Source of the DNA: Diadema setosum
Taxonomy: Eukaryota > Echinodermata > Echinoidea > Diadematoida > Diadematidae
Direction of reading: 5' to 3'
Length of the DNA: 64,000 nucleotides
Assembly (NCBI RefSeq): GCF_964275005.1
Contig: NC_092686.1
Location: 16,217,190 to 16,281,189 of the forward strand
The translations under genes were made by a program, and so were the position numbers. The stretch's first letter is position 1. Each line of letters starts with the position of its first letter. Under the pieces are notes generated by a model. That model saw only the letters and a list, made by a program, of their open reading frames with translations. It made no database searches and had not been told where the DNA came from. Below are positions 1-12,194 of this stretch, piece by piece.

Positions 1-471
1 TATCAGTTGAATCATTTAGGTTAAAGGGATGGTATAGTATCGGTGGACATGAAGATTGGGGTTTGACTTTTTGCGTGATACCAAGAAACCACTTATGAAA
101 TAATACAGAGCATACCATTCTAAGAGGAATTCAAACTTTATTAGATGGAAATCGGTTTTGGAAAGGCTGAAACATCCAAAGACAAGTAAAACAAAACAAT
201 CCTAACAAAAGGTGGGTTCCACCTTTTATGAGAATAATTGCTCTGTTTTGGATATCTCGGCCATTTCAAAAACAGTTTTTATTCAATGAACATTAAATCC
301 CTGTTGGGATTACATGCTCTTTCATATTTCATAAGAGGTTTCTCATTATCTCACCAAAAATGTTAAAAACCTGAAATTAGGTCTCAACAAAAACTGTACT
401 ATCCCTTTAAGACTGATCTCCCGACACTACCTTCACATCTAACATACCATTGTTAATATGTAGATATGTGT
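1..471. other. AT-rich intergenic DNA
   Basis: No coding signal, structural RNA or element boundary seen on either strand. Reading frames here are short and run into the adjoining microsatellite. Confidence 0.6.
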
Positions 472-472
472 A

Positions 473-567
<95 letters not shown>

Positions 568-571
568 GTAT
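472..571. repeat. Compound (TG)n-(TA)n microsatellite
   Basis: A TG run (about 472-498) passes into an uninterrupted TA run to about 557, then degenerates. Reading frames through it encode only Tyr/Ile/His periodic peptides and are not genes. Confidence 0.95.
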
Positions 572-1659
572 ATATGTTTTATACATACACAAGTAGGTTG
601 CCTATACATATAATATTGCAAACCTAAATACCTTTTTCAATGTTTCTTTGTCAAATTTGAAGTAGAAGTGTGTGAATGATATTGTATGTTGATGTAAAAA
701 CTTGTCAAATGATGTCTATTGATTGTCGTGGACTCGCACAACTTCAAATGTATAAAGTAAATATATATTCTATTCATATAAATGATACAGATTATATTCA
801 TGAATCTGCTTCCTTGTACAACAAGATTATACCAGAATTAAATTTTCATTCATTAAAAATATATCTATCTGAAATATCTATGTACATATATAATTTTTTT
901 TTTCTTATTTTATTCAGTTCTTAATCTTCCTCTGGATAAAAAAAAAAAAAAATTTATACGTCAATAAGTTGTGTGCAACATATTTTATCACATATACTGT
1001 GTCACACTAACCATGGTCATATAAAAAGACCAACTTAAGTAGGTGACCCTGCTCTATTCTGTTTTGTAGCTGGAGAGTTGACCATGTCTATTATTTCTTA
1101 TGCGACTGAGTCCTGAAATTTCCAAACAGTTAAGGCATTAAGTGCTTGGAAGCATTGCTGTTTCATGCTAGCAAATAACAGATCATAATTATGTATTGGT
1201 AGATGTAATATACCTTGTGAATGTCTGACCATGTGTTGTCTGTTTGCCTCTTATCATGATCACAAATATATAAAAATAGCAATATAAACCCAACTTGTAT
1301 AGGAAGCTCTCAATTCTTGAGATTATCATGTATTAAAGAATTCTAGACTAAACTACGATTTTAATATCTGTTTTCAGGTTTTAGGCAATTCCTATCACCT
1401 ACTACCCACAAAGTATGACTTGATATACCTTCATTTGTTAAACATGCATGCAATAAATAAATGTTAGTCCAATATCAATCTTTTTCTAGCCCTCATTTGG
1501 AAATGTTATTTATTCCTCTCTTTTTCTATTTTATTTATTTTTTATTTTTTATTTTTTTTTTTTTTGGTGGTGGTGGTGGTTTGGAGGAGGGGGATCATTC
1601 CTGTCCTTGGAGCCCTTGGCAAAACAGACAAGGAAATCCAAGCCAAAAACAAATAAACT
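572..1659. other. AT-rich intergenic DNA
   Basis: No recognisable gene. It contains an A-run near 940 and T-rich tracts near 1540-1565 followed by a short GGT run. I see no complete TIR element. Confidence 0.55.
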
Positions 1660-2175
1660 GCAAAAATGTTCCCTATAGAATGATATAAAAATGACAAAAA
1701 TCGGATAAGAAATAAGGAAGATATGACATTTCGAAATGTCACATTTCTTGGAAAACATTTCTTGACCCAGTCCATATGAATATTCAAATGACCGAGTTGA
1801 TTGTGTCATACCCTCACAATTTTTTATGAATGTTATATATGAAATTTGGAAAAATTCTTATTTTCATCTAATACAAGTCAGAGCATGTTCCCATACCAAG
1901 ATATATCAGAGTTAACATTTGTACTTTTTTATTTTGGGTGGTTTTAAGACAAGTTTTATATCTATACAGCTGAAATATGAGATTTTCATAATTTCTGTAT
2001 ATAAAATGAATAAGAAATTGTGAAAGCATGCCGTCATCAATTTACTGATTTAAATATTCCTAAGGACTGGTCAAGAAATGTTTTCCTCCAAAATGTGGAA
2101 TTTCAAAATGTCATATCGTCCTTATTTCTTCAATTTCTGTCATTATTGTATCGCTCCGAAGGAAATATTTTTCTT
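1660..2175. repeat. Inverted repeat (foldback/MITE-like)
   Basis: Sequence at about 1690-1775 reappears as its reverse complement at about 2060-2140. Shared words include ATATGACATTT, GAAAACATTTCTTGACC and CAGTCC. The arms are diverged and separated by roughly 280 bp. This is the layout of an old foldback or TIR element. Precise ends and a target duplication are not visible. Confidence 0.6.
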
Positions 2176-3189
2176 TCTTTTGAAGTTTCTTCATTGTGGG
2201 GGTAGATTTCCTCTAAGCTTGTGCAGATGGTTTTGAATGGATATGGATGACCCTTCATGTTTCCATTGTTTTTGTGAATTTTTCATATTTGTCTGTTTGC
2301 AAAATTACTTTAAAAAGTTGTGGACAGATTTGGATGAAACTAGCATACGCGCACTAAAGTGTGTGCTCTGCTTGGTCGAGGCGCCACGCGGCCGGAAGGC
2401 CAGAAGGCTTCTGTATTGGGAAATTGGGTGATTTTTCAGCATGCAGTGTATGGGTGGAAATGAGCTGTTTGGTGGAGGTCTAAGCTCTCAAAGTGCCTTT
2501 CCAGTTAGGCTCTTCATTTCTAACATTGTACTTAGACTAATTATGCATTTGCCATGCATATACCACTAACCAGAAATCTAGTTCAGTGCATTCAAGATCA
2601 TGGCATATTCACATTATGTTATATGAATGAAGAAATTTGTTTTGCAGAAAGAATGTTACATAAAGTTTTTTTTTTTTTTTTTTAATTTTGCTGTCACTCT
2701 CATTGTTTAAGATCATACACTCAATCTGTATTATGTGAACACCAAGTGAGAGAGAAGGAACTATAGACTTGGATTTGCACTTGCAGCACCTGCTTATTGA
2801 GAAGCACCACTACTAAGCTAAAGTCAGTATTATGCTGTAATTGACAAAAAAAGAACACACCTACATTTTCCTTGCAAACAAATTATTTTCATTCTCATGA
2901 TTCACCTCACTTGAGGGCAATGAATTGTGAATAACATCAAAAGTAAATGACAGAGAGGGAGCCATTGGCTATTGTTCAAACGGAATTGTGTCAGAATCGT
3001 GACTGGCTCTTACTTAATGGTGGTGCTGTTAGGTGATGCAAGTTCCAATTCCAGGCTAGCTCCTTCTTCTTTACTTTGTGTTCATGATAATGGGGATTGA
3101 GAATAATGATCGTGTTTATGGAAAGTGACAAAGTAATGATCCTCTGGAATGAATAATATATATAAATATAAATAAATAAATGAATAAAC

Positions 3190-3345
<156 letters not shown>

Positions 3346-3823
3346 ATAAATCTTCATACATACAAAGAGACATACATTCCACCAAACTACATAGTGAAGG
3401 AGTGATTGACATGTTTCTGTTTTGAATATACTGTAAAAGTACTGTTTGCTGAGTTTTATTATAATTTTTCCTTACTTTATTTCTATCTGGTAGACTCTAC
3501 ATGACCCAATAATCAAGAGTCCAAGTGTAATTGATAGCAAAGATATCAATATTCTATTTGCAGAGTGACATTGCAATAATTGTCTCAACAAATGACATGA
3601 TGCTACAAATTGCATGTTTCATCCATTTCTAACCATGGGACTTACATTAAACAATAGAATGTGATAATATATAACAAACTTATAAAAACAACCACTACAA
3701 TACAAAACATGACAAAACAAATGTTCATCATGAACTTTTGAATAAAACATCTCAATAGTTGCACAGACTCTGCCATGATTTATAAAATCATTCAAAATAG
3801 ATATTTGAAATAGAAGAAACATG

Positions 3824-3827
<4 letters not shown>

Positions 3828-3864
<37 letters not shown>
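3828..3864. repeat. (TA)n microsatellite, short
   Basis: Uninterrupted TA dinucleotides embedded in AT-rich DNA. Confidence 0.9.
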
Positions 3865-3867
<3 letters not shown>

Positions 3868-4089
3868 CATCTTCATTTACATATATTCTGAATATAATGT
3901 ACACTGTGTATTACTAATATGATCAGTATATTTCAAAGAGTCTAAAATCATGAACACTCTGAATACTGACCAACAGATATGGTACAATTACTCATAGAAT
4001 GTGTAAAGGAAAAAAGCAGATTTTGCATAACAGAATAACAGGAATACAAAATAGTTAAGTGGAATGTCACTAGGTATTTGTCAACTTAA

Positions 4090-4330
4090 AGGGGATGGCT
4101 GATAACTGATCAGTGGGAATGCTGGGGGATGTTGTTCCAATCCTTGTAGGATTCATTTAAGAGTACATTATATATCTATTGTTGTGTGAAAATTATTTGC
4201 TTCAGAATGGTCTCATATTCAAGTTATGTGCAATTCAATGTTTCCAGGTTAGCATGCCCGTACAGTGTCGGGGCGATCATTAATGGGCCATTTACGTTAT
4301 CGTTAACTGATCAGTTACTAGTCATCCCCT
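4090..4330. mobile_element. MITE with TTAA target duplication
   Basis: The ends are inverted: AGGGGATG...TAACTGATCAG on the left matches the reverse complement of the right end at about 4302-4330. TTAA lies immediately outside both ends (4086-4089 and 4331-4334). TTAA duplication is the signature of piggyBac-superfamily transposition. The element is 241 bp with no ORF, so it is non-autonomous. Confidence 0.75.
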
Positions 4331-4334
4331 TTAA

Positions 4335-4480
4335 AGGTACTGCTTACCATTGGCAGCAGTGATTTCAAAAATGTTTGAGTTTATCACAATTGATGCATAC
4401 ATGTATGTGTAGGTCGGGTGTATCACAAAACGTCCTACCAAATTAAAATTTCACAATGATGCCTAAAAAGGAGATATCAC
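4335..4480. mobile_element. One-ended MITE abutting the previous element
   Basis: It starts directly after the shared TTAA at 4331 with AGGTACTGCTTACC. A related left end (AGGTCCAGTTTACC) sits after a TTAA at 22513. No matching right end was found, so the copy is probably truncated. Confidence 0.45.
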
Positions 4481-6194
4481 AATTTTTCTCAATAAACCAT
4501 GACTGTGGACGGTTTATCCTAGAAACAATTTTTGTTATAACCATTGTTCACATTTTGTACATCTATTTAACAATAATTAACATTGATTACACTGATTAAT
4601 GTTTTTCCATCAGTTGTTTCTATCCAACTCAGGTCTTAGAACTATTTTGAAGCACAAAAGCTGGGTTTTTGTTTCATCTGCAAAGGGTAAATAATGCCTT
4701 CAAATCTTGGTTTCCTTTCAACAATTTACTTTCATTGAATAAACACACACACACATACACAAATACCCACACACACACCACCACCAGTGTACACACATAG
4801 AAATACACAGGCAAACATATACAAAAAAACCCCAACAACAAATAAACCTGTCTATACACTTACAAAAATTTCAAAACGATATGCATATCTTTTTCACAAA
4901 CAAGACTTTAGAGGTCAATGTAATCCCAGTACTTTGAAAGAAAGCTGTGAAACTAGGGAAGTAAATGAAAACACTGTAAAATCTCATGCAGTAAAAGGCA
5001 AATATGCAAACAAAAAACTTCTTGATATTAGTATATAACCCTGAATAATATCCTCACATGTCTAGCAAGTCACTTCGGTTATGTGACTGCATAATTGCTC
5101 ACAAAAGATCTTCTTTCAGCTTGAACATGTCATTATCTCATATTTTCCTTGTAAATGACATTTTCTTATTCACTATTGGTGAAATGCATTTAATAATATA
5201 ATGTTCTTACATATTATATGATATGAATATTTCAATTTTTTAATAGGAATTATGACATCTTGATTAGGCAATAAAAGAAAGAAAACACTCCTTGGAATCA
5301 AATACGAGAACAAGATGTAACAGAACAATAAGTTTTCGAAAAAAGAAGTCATCCTGAGTCATTTCAGGAAGTCAAAATATTCAGGTCACATTCTCCACTT
5401 TTACTTGCCAAATATGGGCACAATGTCCATTCCAAGCCATCCTCTGGTCAAGCTATGACCTCATATAGCTTCCACTCCAACAAGGTGGTTTTAAAATTGG
5501 ATTGGCATTCAAAACTAAAATGTATTTGTGGATTGGCCTTAGACCCAATGAATAGTACATTTTTCCTCTCCTCACTATAATATTGACATCTTCATGACAA
5601 TGAAAAGAATCAAGATATCATGAGAGCAAGTTCCTGTGAACTATCTTCATCTCTGGCATGGTTTGGCAGGTTTGTATCTTTCCTTGGTAACTATGATGAC
5701 CAAAAAAAAAAAAGAAAAAAAGAAGAAAAAGATACACTCGTAAAAGTTTAGTGTAGCCCTTAATTCAGGTGCCACTCCTAACATGTTGTGTATCATGAAG
5801 TCATGAATATTGAACCAGCACAATTTTTGGTAATCGATGCCATCACTGTGGTTAGCTTACTTAGACTGGTTCAAGGTTGCCATGCACTTTGGATGCACTT
5901 AAAAAAAGATTGGCAAGAATAAATCATTATCTTTGCATTTTGTGAATGTACAGATGTCTTACAGTCAAGGGACCATTTTTGCAAGTTCTCTGAATCAATA
6001 CTTTTTTTCTTCAAGACAGAAATATGTATCAAGTTAGTTTCATACTACCAATGGATTAGCTGAGAAGAGCATTTTCAGTAATCTTTTTCATTTGCATTTC
6101 ACCGACTAGACAGGAATTACTAAATCTTGTGACTGCATTGGAACATTTCAGACAGTATGTGTATGGAAGAAAAGTGAAAGGTAGGACCGATCAT
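4481..6194. other. Intergenic DNA
   Basis: No gene or complete element recognised. CA-rich simple sequence lies at about 4742-4800, and an A-rich run near 5701-5730. Short reading frames lack codon bias or recognisable motifs. Confidence 0.5.
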
Positions 6195-7850
6195 TCGGCC
6201 TGAAAGTTTTAACTTCACTTTAAAGACCCAGATGGGCAAGTAGTATTAATTGTCTTGAACAGATTGCCGAATACAACAAAGACAATGAACATTGGCCTGA
6301 CTAAAGCCATGGCAATGCTGATGGCTTATCACATTTGCAATGAAAGCAGTGTTGAAGAAGTAAAAACTTAGACTGAATTCCTGCTGCAATACCACTGCAA
6401 AGTTCAACTTTTGCCCCATTGCACAATCGTCCTTTGAAGTTGGATCTGGCATCGCATGTAACATCACTAAATTCAACATCACGGACACTGATCTATCCGC
6501 ATGGACTGATTTTAACCAACTCCTGTCATCTGTTGATGTTCCATCCACATCTGTGGTTGGATACTTGCCCATTTTTGATGGAAGCCCAACTGACATAGAG
6601 ACTGTGCTGATTTTTTATTTTTTTTTTTTTCCAGGGGAGTGTACATGTACATACCACTGATGAGTGGGATTCGGAAGCAATATTGTAGTAATGGACCAGG
6701 CTATCTTTTCAAAAGTACAAATAATCAGATGGAGTAATATTGTATTCATGACGAGACTTGTTCTGCCACTTGGAGCATTCCATACTGTAATATCCTTTCC
6801 AGGTTGTATTGGCACACACTACAGAGAGGCTGGCCTAAAAGATATCCTGATCGAGTCTAGCATTGTAGGTACTGTTATTGTATTCATTGCCTCAGCTACT
6901 ACCCCCAATTAAAACAAGTTGCGGAGGAACAGGGTGCATACCACAGATATGCCACCAATGACTTCTTTGGCAATGTAATGTCCGAGTGGTGACAAAGAGT
7001 GTGAAAGAAAAAACGTCCAAGTTCAGAAGGGAAAACATCACCACCTTGATGATGGTGATGCAGTGAGTGTATGTAACATGCTCAAGATTTTTTCTGTCTG
7101 TTAATAAGACAGGGTGAGGTTTTTGTTTGTTTGTTTGTTTGTTTGTGTTTTTTTTTGAAGGAAAGGAGATGTCATGGTATTCATTGTGAATGTACGTGCA
7201 TGCAAATATTCTTGCAGATGTGCGTTGCAATGAAATGAATGTCTTGCTGCATTAGCAAAGTGATGGTAGGAGTTTGGTTAACACACTGAGTGCTTACACA
7301 ACTGACGAGCAGCCCAGATGTCATTATCAATAAAGCCAAAAGTTTGTATTGCCATATTCAGCATTCACTCTTGGCATATCATTGCCTCTGGTACTACAAC
7401 AGGTACAGGATCCATAAATGGTGTTGAGAGTGGTAAGCATTACAACAGAGATGTACATGCACATAAGCTGATGGAAGAGGCTATTCAGCACAGGATGCAT
7501 TTGGAGACATATACGTCTATTTTGAAATCCTTCCCGATGATGGGGAGATCAGGCAAGACAGGTGGTGACTGAAATGCACAAAGCTTTCCCCAAACTGGAA
7601 TACAACAACTTGGTCAACAGTCAACACTATTAACAGGTCATACAAACATTTCATTGAGGCCAATGCTCAGAGGCAGACAATCTCATTTCAGAGTTCATAT
7701 TGTGATATAGTTGATACACTTCTACTGTGCTTGTGTAATCCACGAGGGGAACTACAGGTAGGAATTACATCTTGCCAGTGTCGGACGAATGCTCCCATGG
7801 ATCTTCGTCTATGACCATATTAGCTACATCAGGACAAGTTGCAGGGGGTT
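6195..7850 (+). pseudogene. Decayed gene of an uncharacterised marine-invertebrate protein family
   Basis: Translating successive frames gives pieces that fit one protein in order: an ITDTDLSAWTDFNQLL block (about 6470-6520), DQAIFSKVQIIRWS (about 6690-6735), GAFHT...CIGTHYREAGLKDILIES (about 6770-6860), SGKHYNRDVHAHKLMEEAIQ (about 7430-7490), a SYCDIVDTLLLC block (about 7690-7730) and a WIFVYDHISYIR block (about 7800-7835). I recognise this arrangement from large, multi-copy, unnamed proteins in cnidarian, echinoderm and fish genomes; their biochemical function is unknown to me. Frameshifts, stops, T-runs (6613, 7115-7155) and inserted sequence between blocks show the copy is dead. It stands alone, with no neighbouring partner gene. 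Confidence 0.6.
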
Positions 7851-8740
7851 TAGAGGTTTACACATACAGGCAATACTTGTGTTCTTTATCACAAAAATCC
7901 CAATGGAATAACACAAAAGTTTTGAGATGCGCGTACAGCTTTGTGGTGTAAAAACTACAAGGCCTTCCCCCTCCCCATATACATTGGTTGCACTACTTCT
8001 TATTATCATTTTTGTTTGCGATTAAGATGACACTGCTCATGATGCTAGTATGTTGATTTTTATCTTTTGAATATTATACCAGTAATGGGGGGAAGAAAAC
8101 AGATGTGTGAGAATAAGATTTCTTGACCTGTACTCACTGCCTACAGGCAAATACACCGTGCCATCATAGGTACAGTTTTTTGTTTTGTTTTGTTTCTACT
8201 ATGTGCTCTTGTGTATTGTATGATGTTCTATGATGAAGGACATTCTAATAATACAAATGTAGTATTAAGATACTACTATTTCAATAGTACCTGATCAGTA
8301 TTTGAAGTTATTTTTTCATGCCATACAAATGAAATAATTTGAGAATTTGTGCAATGACTATGAAATAACTATGAAGAACCAGTATGTTATCTATAGCACC
8401 TGTTTGCAGTATTTGATCTCAGCAGTAAGAAAAGAGACAAGTGAAAGCATGACTTGCTTTATGAACAAGTTTGCTTCAGCTAAGGAAAAGTATTGATATA
8501 TACATGTATATGTCAAACACTGCTACATGTTGTATGTTACTGTTTATATTTGCTTTGCAAACTAATCATTTGAAAATCTTCATTACAACGTGCTGTAGTA
8601 GCATAAAATGTTGATACATGTGGAACAAGTACCAAAATCTTTTGGTGCAATTTAACAGCTTTGCTATTATTGTAGGACTTTAATCATTGTTAAGAAACAA
8701 TTAAATGCACTTTGGAATTTCCCTCATTGGCCAGAAAATT
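7851..8740. other. Intergenic DNA
   Basis: No gene, RNA or repeat boundary recognised. Composition is AT-rich with short T-runs. Confidence 0.5.
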
Positions 8741-9822
8741 TACCTCATGTAATGCATAACTTTAACTGTCTCTTTTGTATTTTTACAAAAATGTCAGAAC
8801 TTCCAGTGTATTTGAGATACGATGAAAGAAGATATTGACTAAATGTGCTAAACAAAAAACTTGCCTGTCTTCTCACATGTTTCAAGATGTTTAAAGATGT
8901 GTTCTCAAATACACATACCAGTAATTATTGAATTCGAGAAAGAAGCTGAAAATGGAAAAAACTAGTTTGGAAGTTACGCCTGAAACCTGGCAAGATATGG
9001 AAGGAAATCACCGTTTCCTATATCCGACACACTATTCCAAATAAAAACCTTGTCTGTCTTCTGACAAGATGTTTAAAAGATGCGTCCTCCTAAAGTACAT
9101 ACCGGTAATAAGAGAATTCGAGAGAAAAAAGCTGGAAATGGAAAAAACATTTTGGAAGTTGTGATGAAACCTGGTATAATATGGAAGGAAAATCACTGTT
9201 TCCTAGATCCAATACACTATTCCAAATAAAAATCTTGTCTGTCTTCTGGCAAATTTAAAGATGTTTATGGATGTGTCCTCCAAATTACATAATTATAGAA
9301 TTCGAGAAAGAAGCTGGAAGTTGTGCCCGAAACCTGGTATAATATGGAAGGAAATCACTGTTTCCTATAACCGACACACTATTCCAAATAAAAAATCTCA
9401 TCTGTCTTCTGACAACTTTAAAGATGTTTAAAAGATGCGTCCTCTAAAGTACATACCAGTAATTAGAGAATTCAAGAGAAAAGCTGGAAAGGGAAAAATT
9501 TTATCTTTTTTTCCGAACAGGGAGTCTACATCATGTAATGCATAACTTTTACTGTTTCATATTTTTCAAAATTGTCAGAACTTCCACTGTATCACAGTGT
9601 ATTTGATATAGGATGAAAGAAGATATTGACTAAATGTGCCAAAAAATATCTTGTCTGTGTTCTGACAACTTTACAGATCCATGTTTAAAGATGTATCCTC
9701 AAAAGTGCATAATTGTCGAATTTGAAAAAGAAGCTGGAAATGGAAAAATCAGTTTGGAAGTTGTGCCTGAAACCTGGTATAACATGGAAGGAAATCAATG
9801 TTTCCTATATCCAAGACCCCAT
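8741..9822. repeat. Composite tandem array (units A and B)
   Basis: Two sequence units recur. Unit A (CATGTAATGCATAACTTT...GATATTGACTAAATGTGC) lies at about 8744-8860 and 9531-9645. Unit B (GAATTCGAGAAAGAAGCTGG...GAAACCTGG...TTTCCTATATCC) recurs about every 160-185 bp at about 8880-9060, 9060-9240 and 9240-9400, then as a partial copy and a further copy at 9690-9822. Degraded copies of B and A reappear at 15546 and 16296, so one array has been interrupted. Confidence 0.8.
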
Positions 9823-11480
9823 TTACAGTGCGGGGCTGGGCCGAGCCGCGGCCGAGCCCCGCAATTTTGTCCATTTACACTGGCGGGCTCGGCCACGCTT
9901 TTGATTCAAACCTTTCAATATTTTGTCGTAGTGGCGCTCTGCTTGTAAACAAACGCAGTTTGGTACAGTCTGGTTTTCAGACCCGTTGCCAACTGAATTC
10001 CGTGGCGACGAAGTCGCCGTTCGGGCAAAGCCCTTTGCCGAAGGAAAAAATCCTTTGCAGGACAAAACCAGGGAAGGATGGTCTGCCTCCCCATTCCAGG
10101 TACCGCCAGTGGGGAAAGCTCTCTGCCAGACTCGGGCTAGGAGTGATCCTGGCTTTCTTCGGTCTCTTCCTGAATATGGGTCTGATCAAGAAGGCGAACC
10201 TGCATGACTACTGGAACGTGACTGACTGGAGCCAGGCAACACCAGCCTTCCCCGAGACGATGCCGAGAGACCACTTCATGCTGATCCTGCGGTTCCTGCA
10301 GTTCTATGATGTGAACAATGAAGGGGATGTTGCCGACCCAGGGAGGAAGATTCGTTACGTCTTCGACTTCTTCAATGCAAGATTTCGCGATGCGTACATC
10401 CCCGATGAGAACCTAATTATCGATGAGGGACTCGTAGGTTTTAGAGGTCGATCAGGAATCATCCAATACATGCCCCTAAAAAAACACCATAAGTTCTGGA
10501 TAAAATCCTACGAGATTTGCGAGGTCAATGGCCACACATTGCAATGTAGTATGTGTGCAGGCAGCGAAGACCGGATCCCAGATGCATACAAAGACACTTA
10601 CCCCAACTGGCCGGACAGCATTGTACGTTCAGTGCTCAGAGGCTTTGGCCAGAATTGGTGGCATGTGACAACAGACAACTGGTACAGCCATGTGACTCTG
10701 TTCAGCAAGATGTACCAGCAAAAATCAAAATGACTGGAACGGTAAGGAAAAACAGAACTGCCGGCATTCCAGACTCAGTCAAGCGAGCAGTGAATGGTGT
10801 TGGAACTGTAACGGCATCGAGGAAAGGATCGCTGCTTGCTGTTTCCTTCCGGCAGAAGGCATTGCAGAAGCAGCCTGGAGTTATCCTCATCAACACATCT
10901 GAAGACAGTCCGGAGGGTCGATTCGACTGGAAGTGTTGTTCCAGAGAACAACAGGGACGACAAGGCCAAGCCGCAGGTCGACCACCTCTACAACCACACC
11001 AAGACGGGCGTGGACTTGGCCGATCAAAAGATGTACGAATACGAGGTTGAGAGAAAGACGAGAAGATGGACAATCAAAGTTGCAATGAGGCTAATACAAA
11101 AAGCCCTCCTAAATGCGTACATCTTGTATGAAAAAACGAATGGCAATCCGATGCCGAAGAAGAAATTTTATCTGAGAGTGATAGAAACAATGTGTGCCGA
11201 GGAGAGGCAGAGGCGACTCATTGAGCCTGCGGGTCAACCAGGGCCTTCAAGAAGGAGAAAGGGGTGCCGCATCGTTCATCAAGGTGTTGGGAAGAAGCGT
11301 GACTGCTCTGTATGTTCGGATCCCACAACCAAACGGAAGAGAACGAACCAGATCTGTGGCAGATGTAATGTTGGTGGGTGTGCATCATGTTGGGATCAGC
11401 ACGATCCCAAATAGTCTGGAACTCGAACTCTGGAACACTGACAGTCAAGATACATGACAAGGATATTTCCTTGATAACTT
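9823..11480 (+). mobile_element. piggyBac-like transposon (boundaries uncertain)
   Basis: The unit-B repeat is broken at about 9822 by a GC-rich segment starting CCCCATTTACAGTGCGGGG, followed by a piggyBac transposase relic. No TTAA flank or matching right terminus was found, so the ends are provisional. The GC-rich head (9828-9905) contains repeated CGGGGC/GGCCGAG words and may be a terminal region of this or another element. Confidence 0.5.
9990..11414 (+). pseudogene. piggyBac transposase (DDE_Tnp_1_7), frameshifted
   Basis: The first open segment ends at a TGA at 10731. It carries GLFLNMGLIKK...LHDYW, the first catalytic Asp (LIIDEGLVGFRGRS, near 10430) and the second (VTTDNWYSHV, near 10675). 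The reading then shifts frame for about 170 bp (MTGTVRKNR...) and returns to the original frame, where YNHTKTGVDLADQ supplies the third Asp (about 11000-11030). A C-terminal Cys/His domain follows (CSVCSD...CGRCNVGGCASCWDQH, about 11308-11405). All three acidic residues and the zinc-binding tail survive, but two frame changes break the protein. The N-terminus is not clear. Confidence 0.85.
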
Positions 11481-12139
11481 TTTTTTTCAAACATTATCTG
11501 TAGTGTACATGTATCATCGGTGTGCCTTTTCATGGAAAAGGTTATTTTTATTATGAGAACATAATCATAATTTGTTAGCAAGTTTTGTAATTGGTTGGTG
11601 TCTTCTATTTATGAACTTGTTTTTATCAGGATATGAGACAGTTTGTTATAACCAAGTTTCACTTATGTATTTTTTGAATGAAAACATACTGTTTCGTGTA
11701 GAAGTGAGGACCGAGGGAGAGCCCCCCCCCCCACACACACACACAGCACACAGAGGTCTCCGAGAAATTTCAAAACAGGTTACAACTTGTTTTTTCCTGC
11801 ATGTCAAGGAATTTCAGAATGGCTTACAAGTTACAACTTCCTTCTCTTATTATTATTTTTTCTTCTTTTGCTCATTGCCTCACTGGCCTGTTTATTTTTG
11901 CTTTTTTACTGATGTCACAATCATCGCATTGTCTTAAGATATTTATCACCAGTGTTCATGTCTTCATGATACATGTATATATATATATATTTTTTAAAAC
12001 CTACATCTGGTTTATTGGCATAATTACAAATTACAGTACATGTTATGCTTTTCCAGAAAAGACAATTCTTTGTGTTATTATGTTTGTGGGATTGAAAGTG
12101 TCTGCACTAATGTACATTTTGTATGTTTGTACATTTGCA
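11481..12139. other. AT-rich spacer between two transposons
   Basis: T-rich DNA with a C-run (11721-11731), a short CA run and a short TA run. It may be piggyBac 3' sequence or the 5' UTR of the following retrotransposon; no boundary is visible. Confidence 0.4.
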
Positions 12140-12194
12140 TGTCATTTTTCTAAGTGCAAAGGTCGGAGTACTGCGTCAGTCTCCTCAGAAGGGT

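Noticed and set aside
472..571. ORFs of Tyr/Ile/His repeats
   Set aside because: They are translations of TA/TG microsatellites; the same holds at 3190-3345 and 3828-3864.
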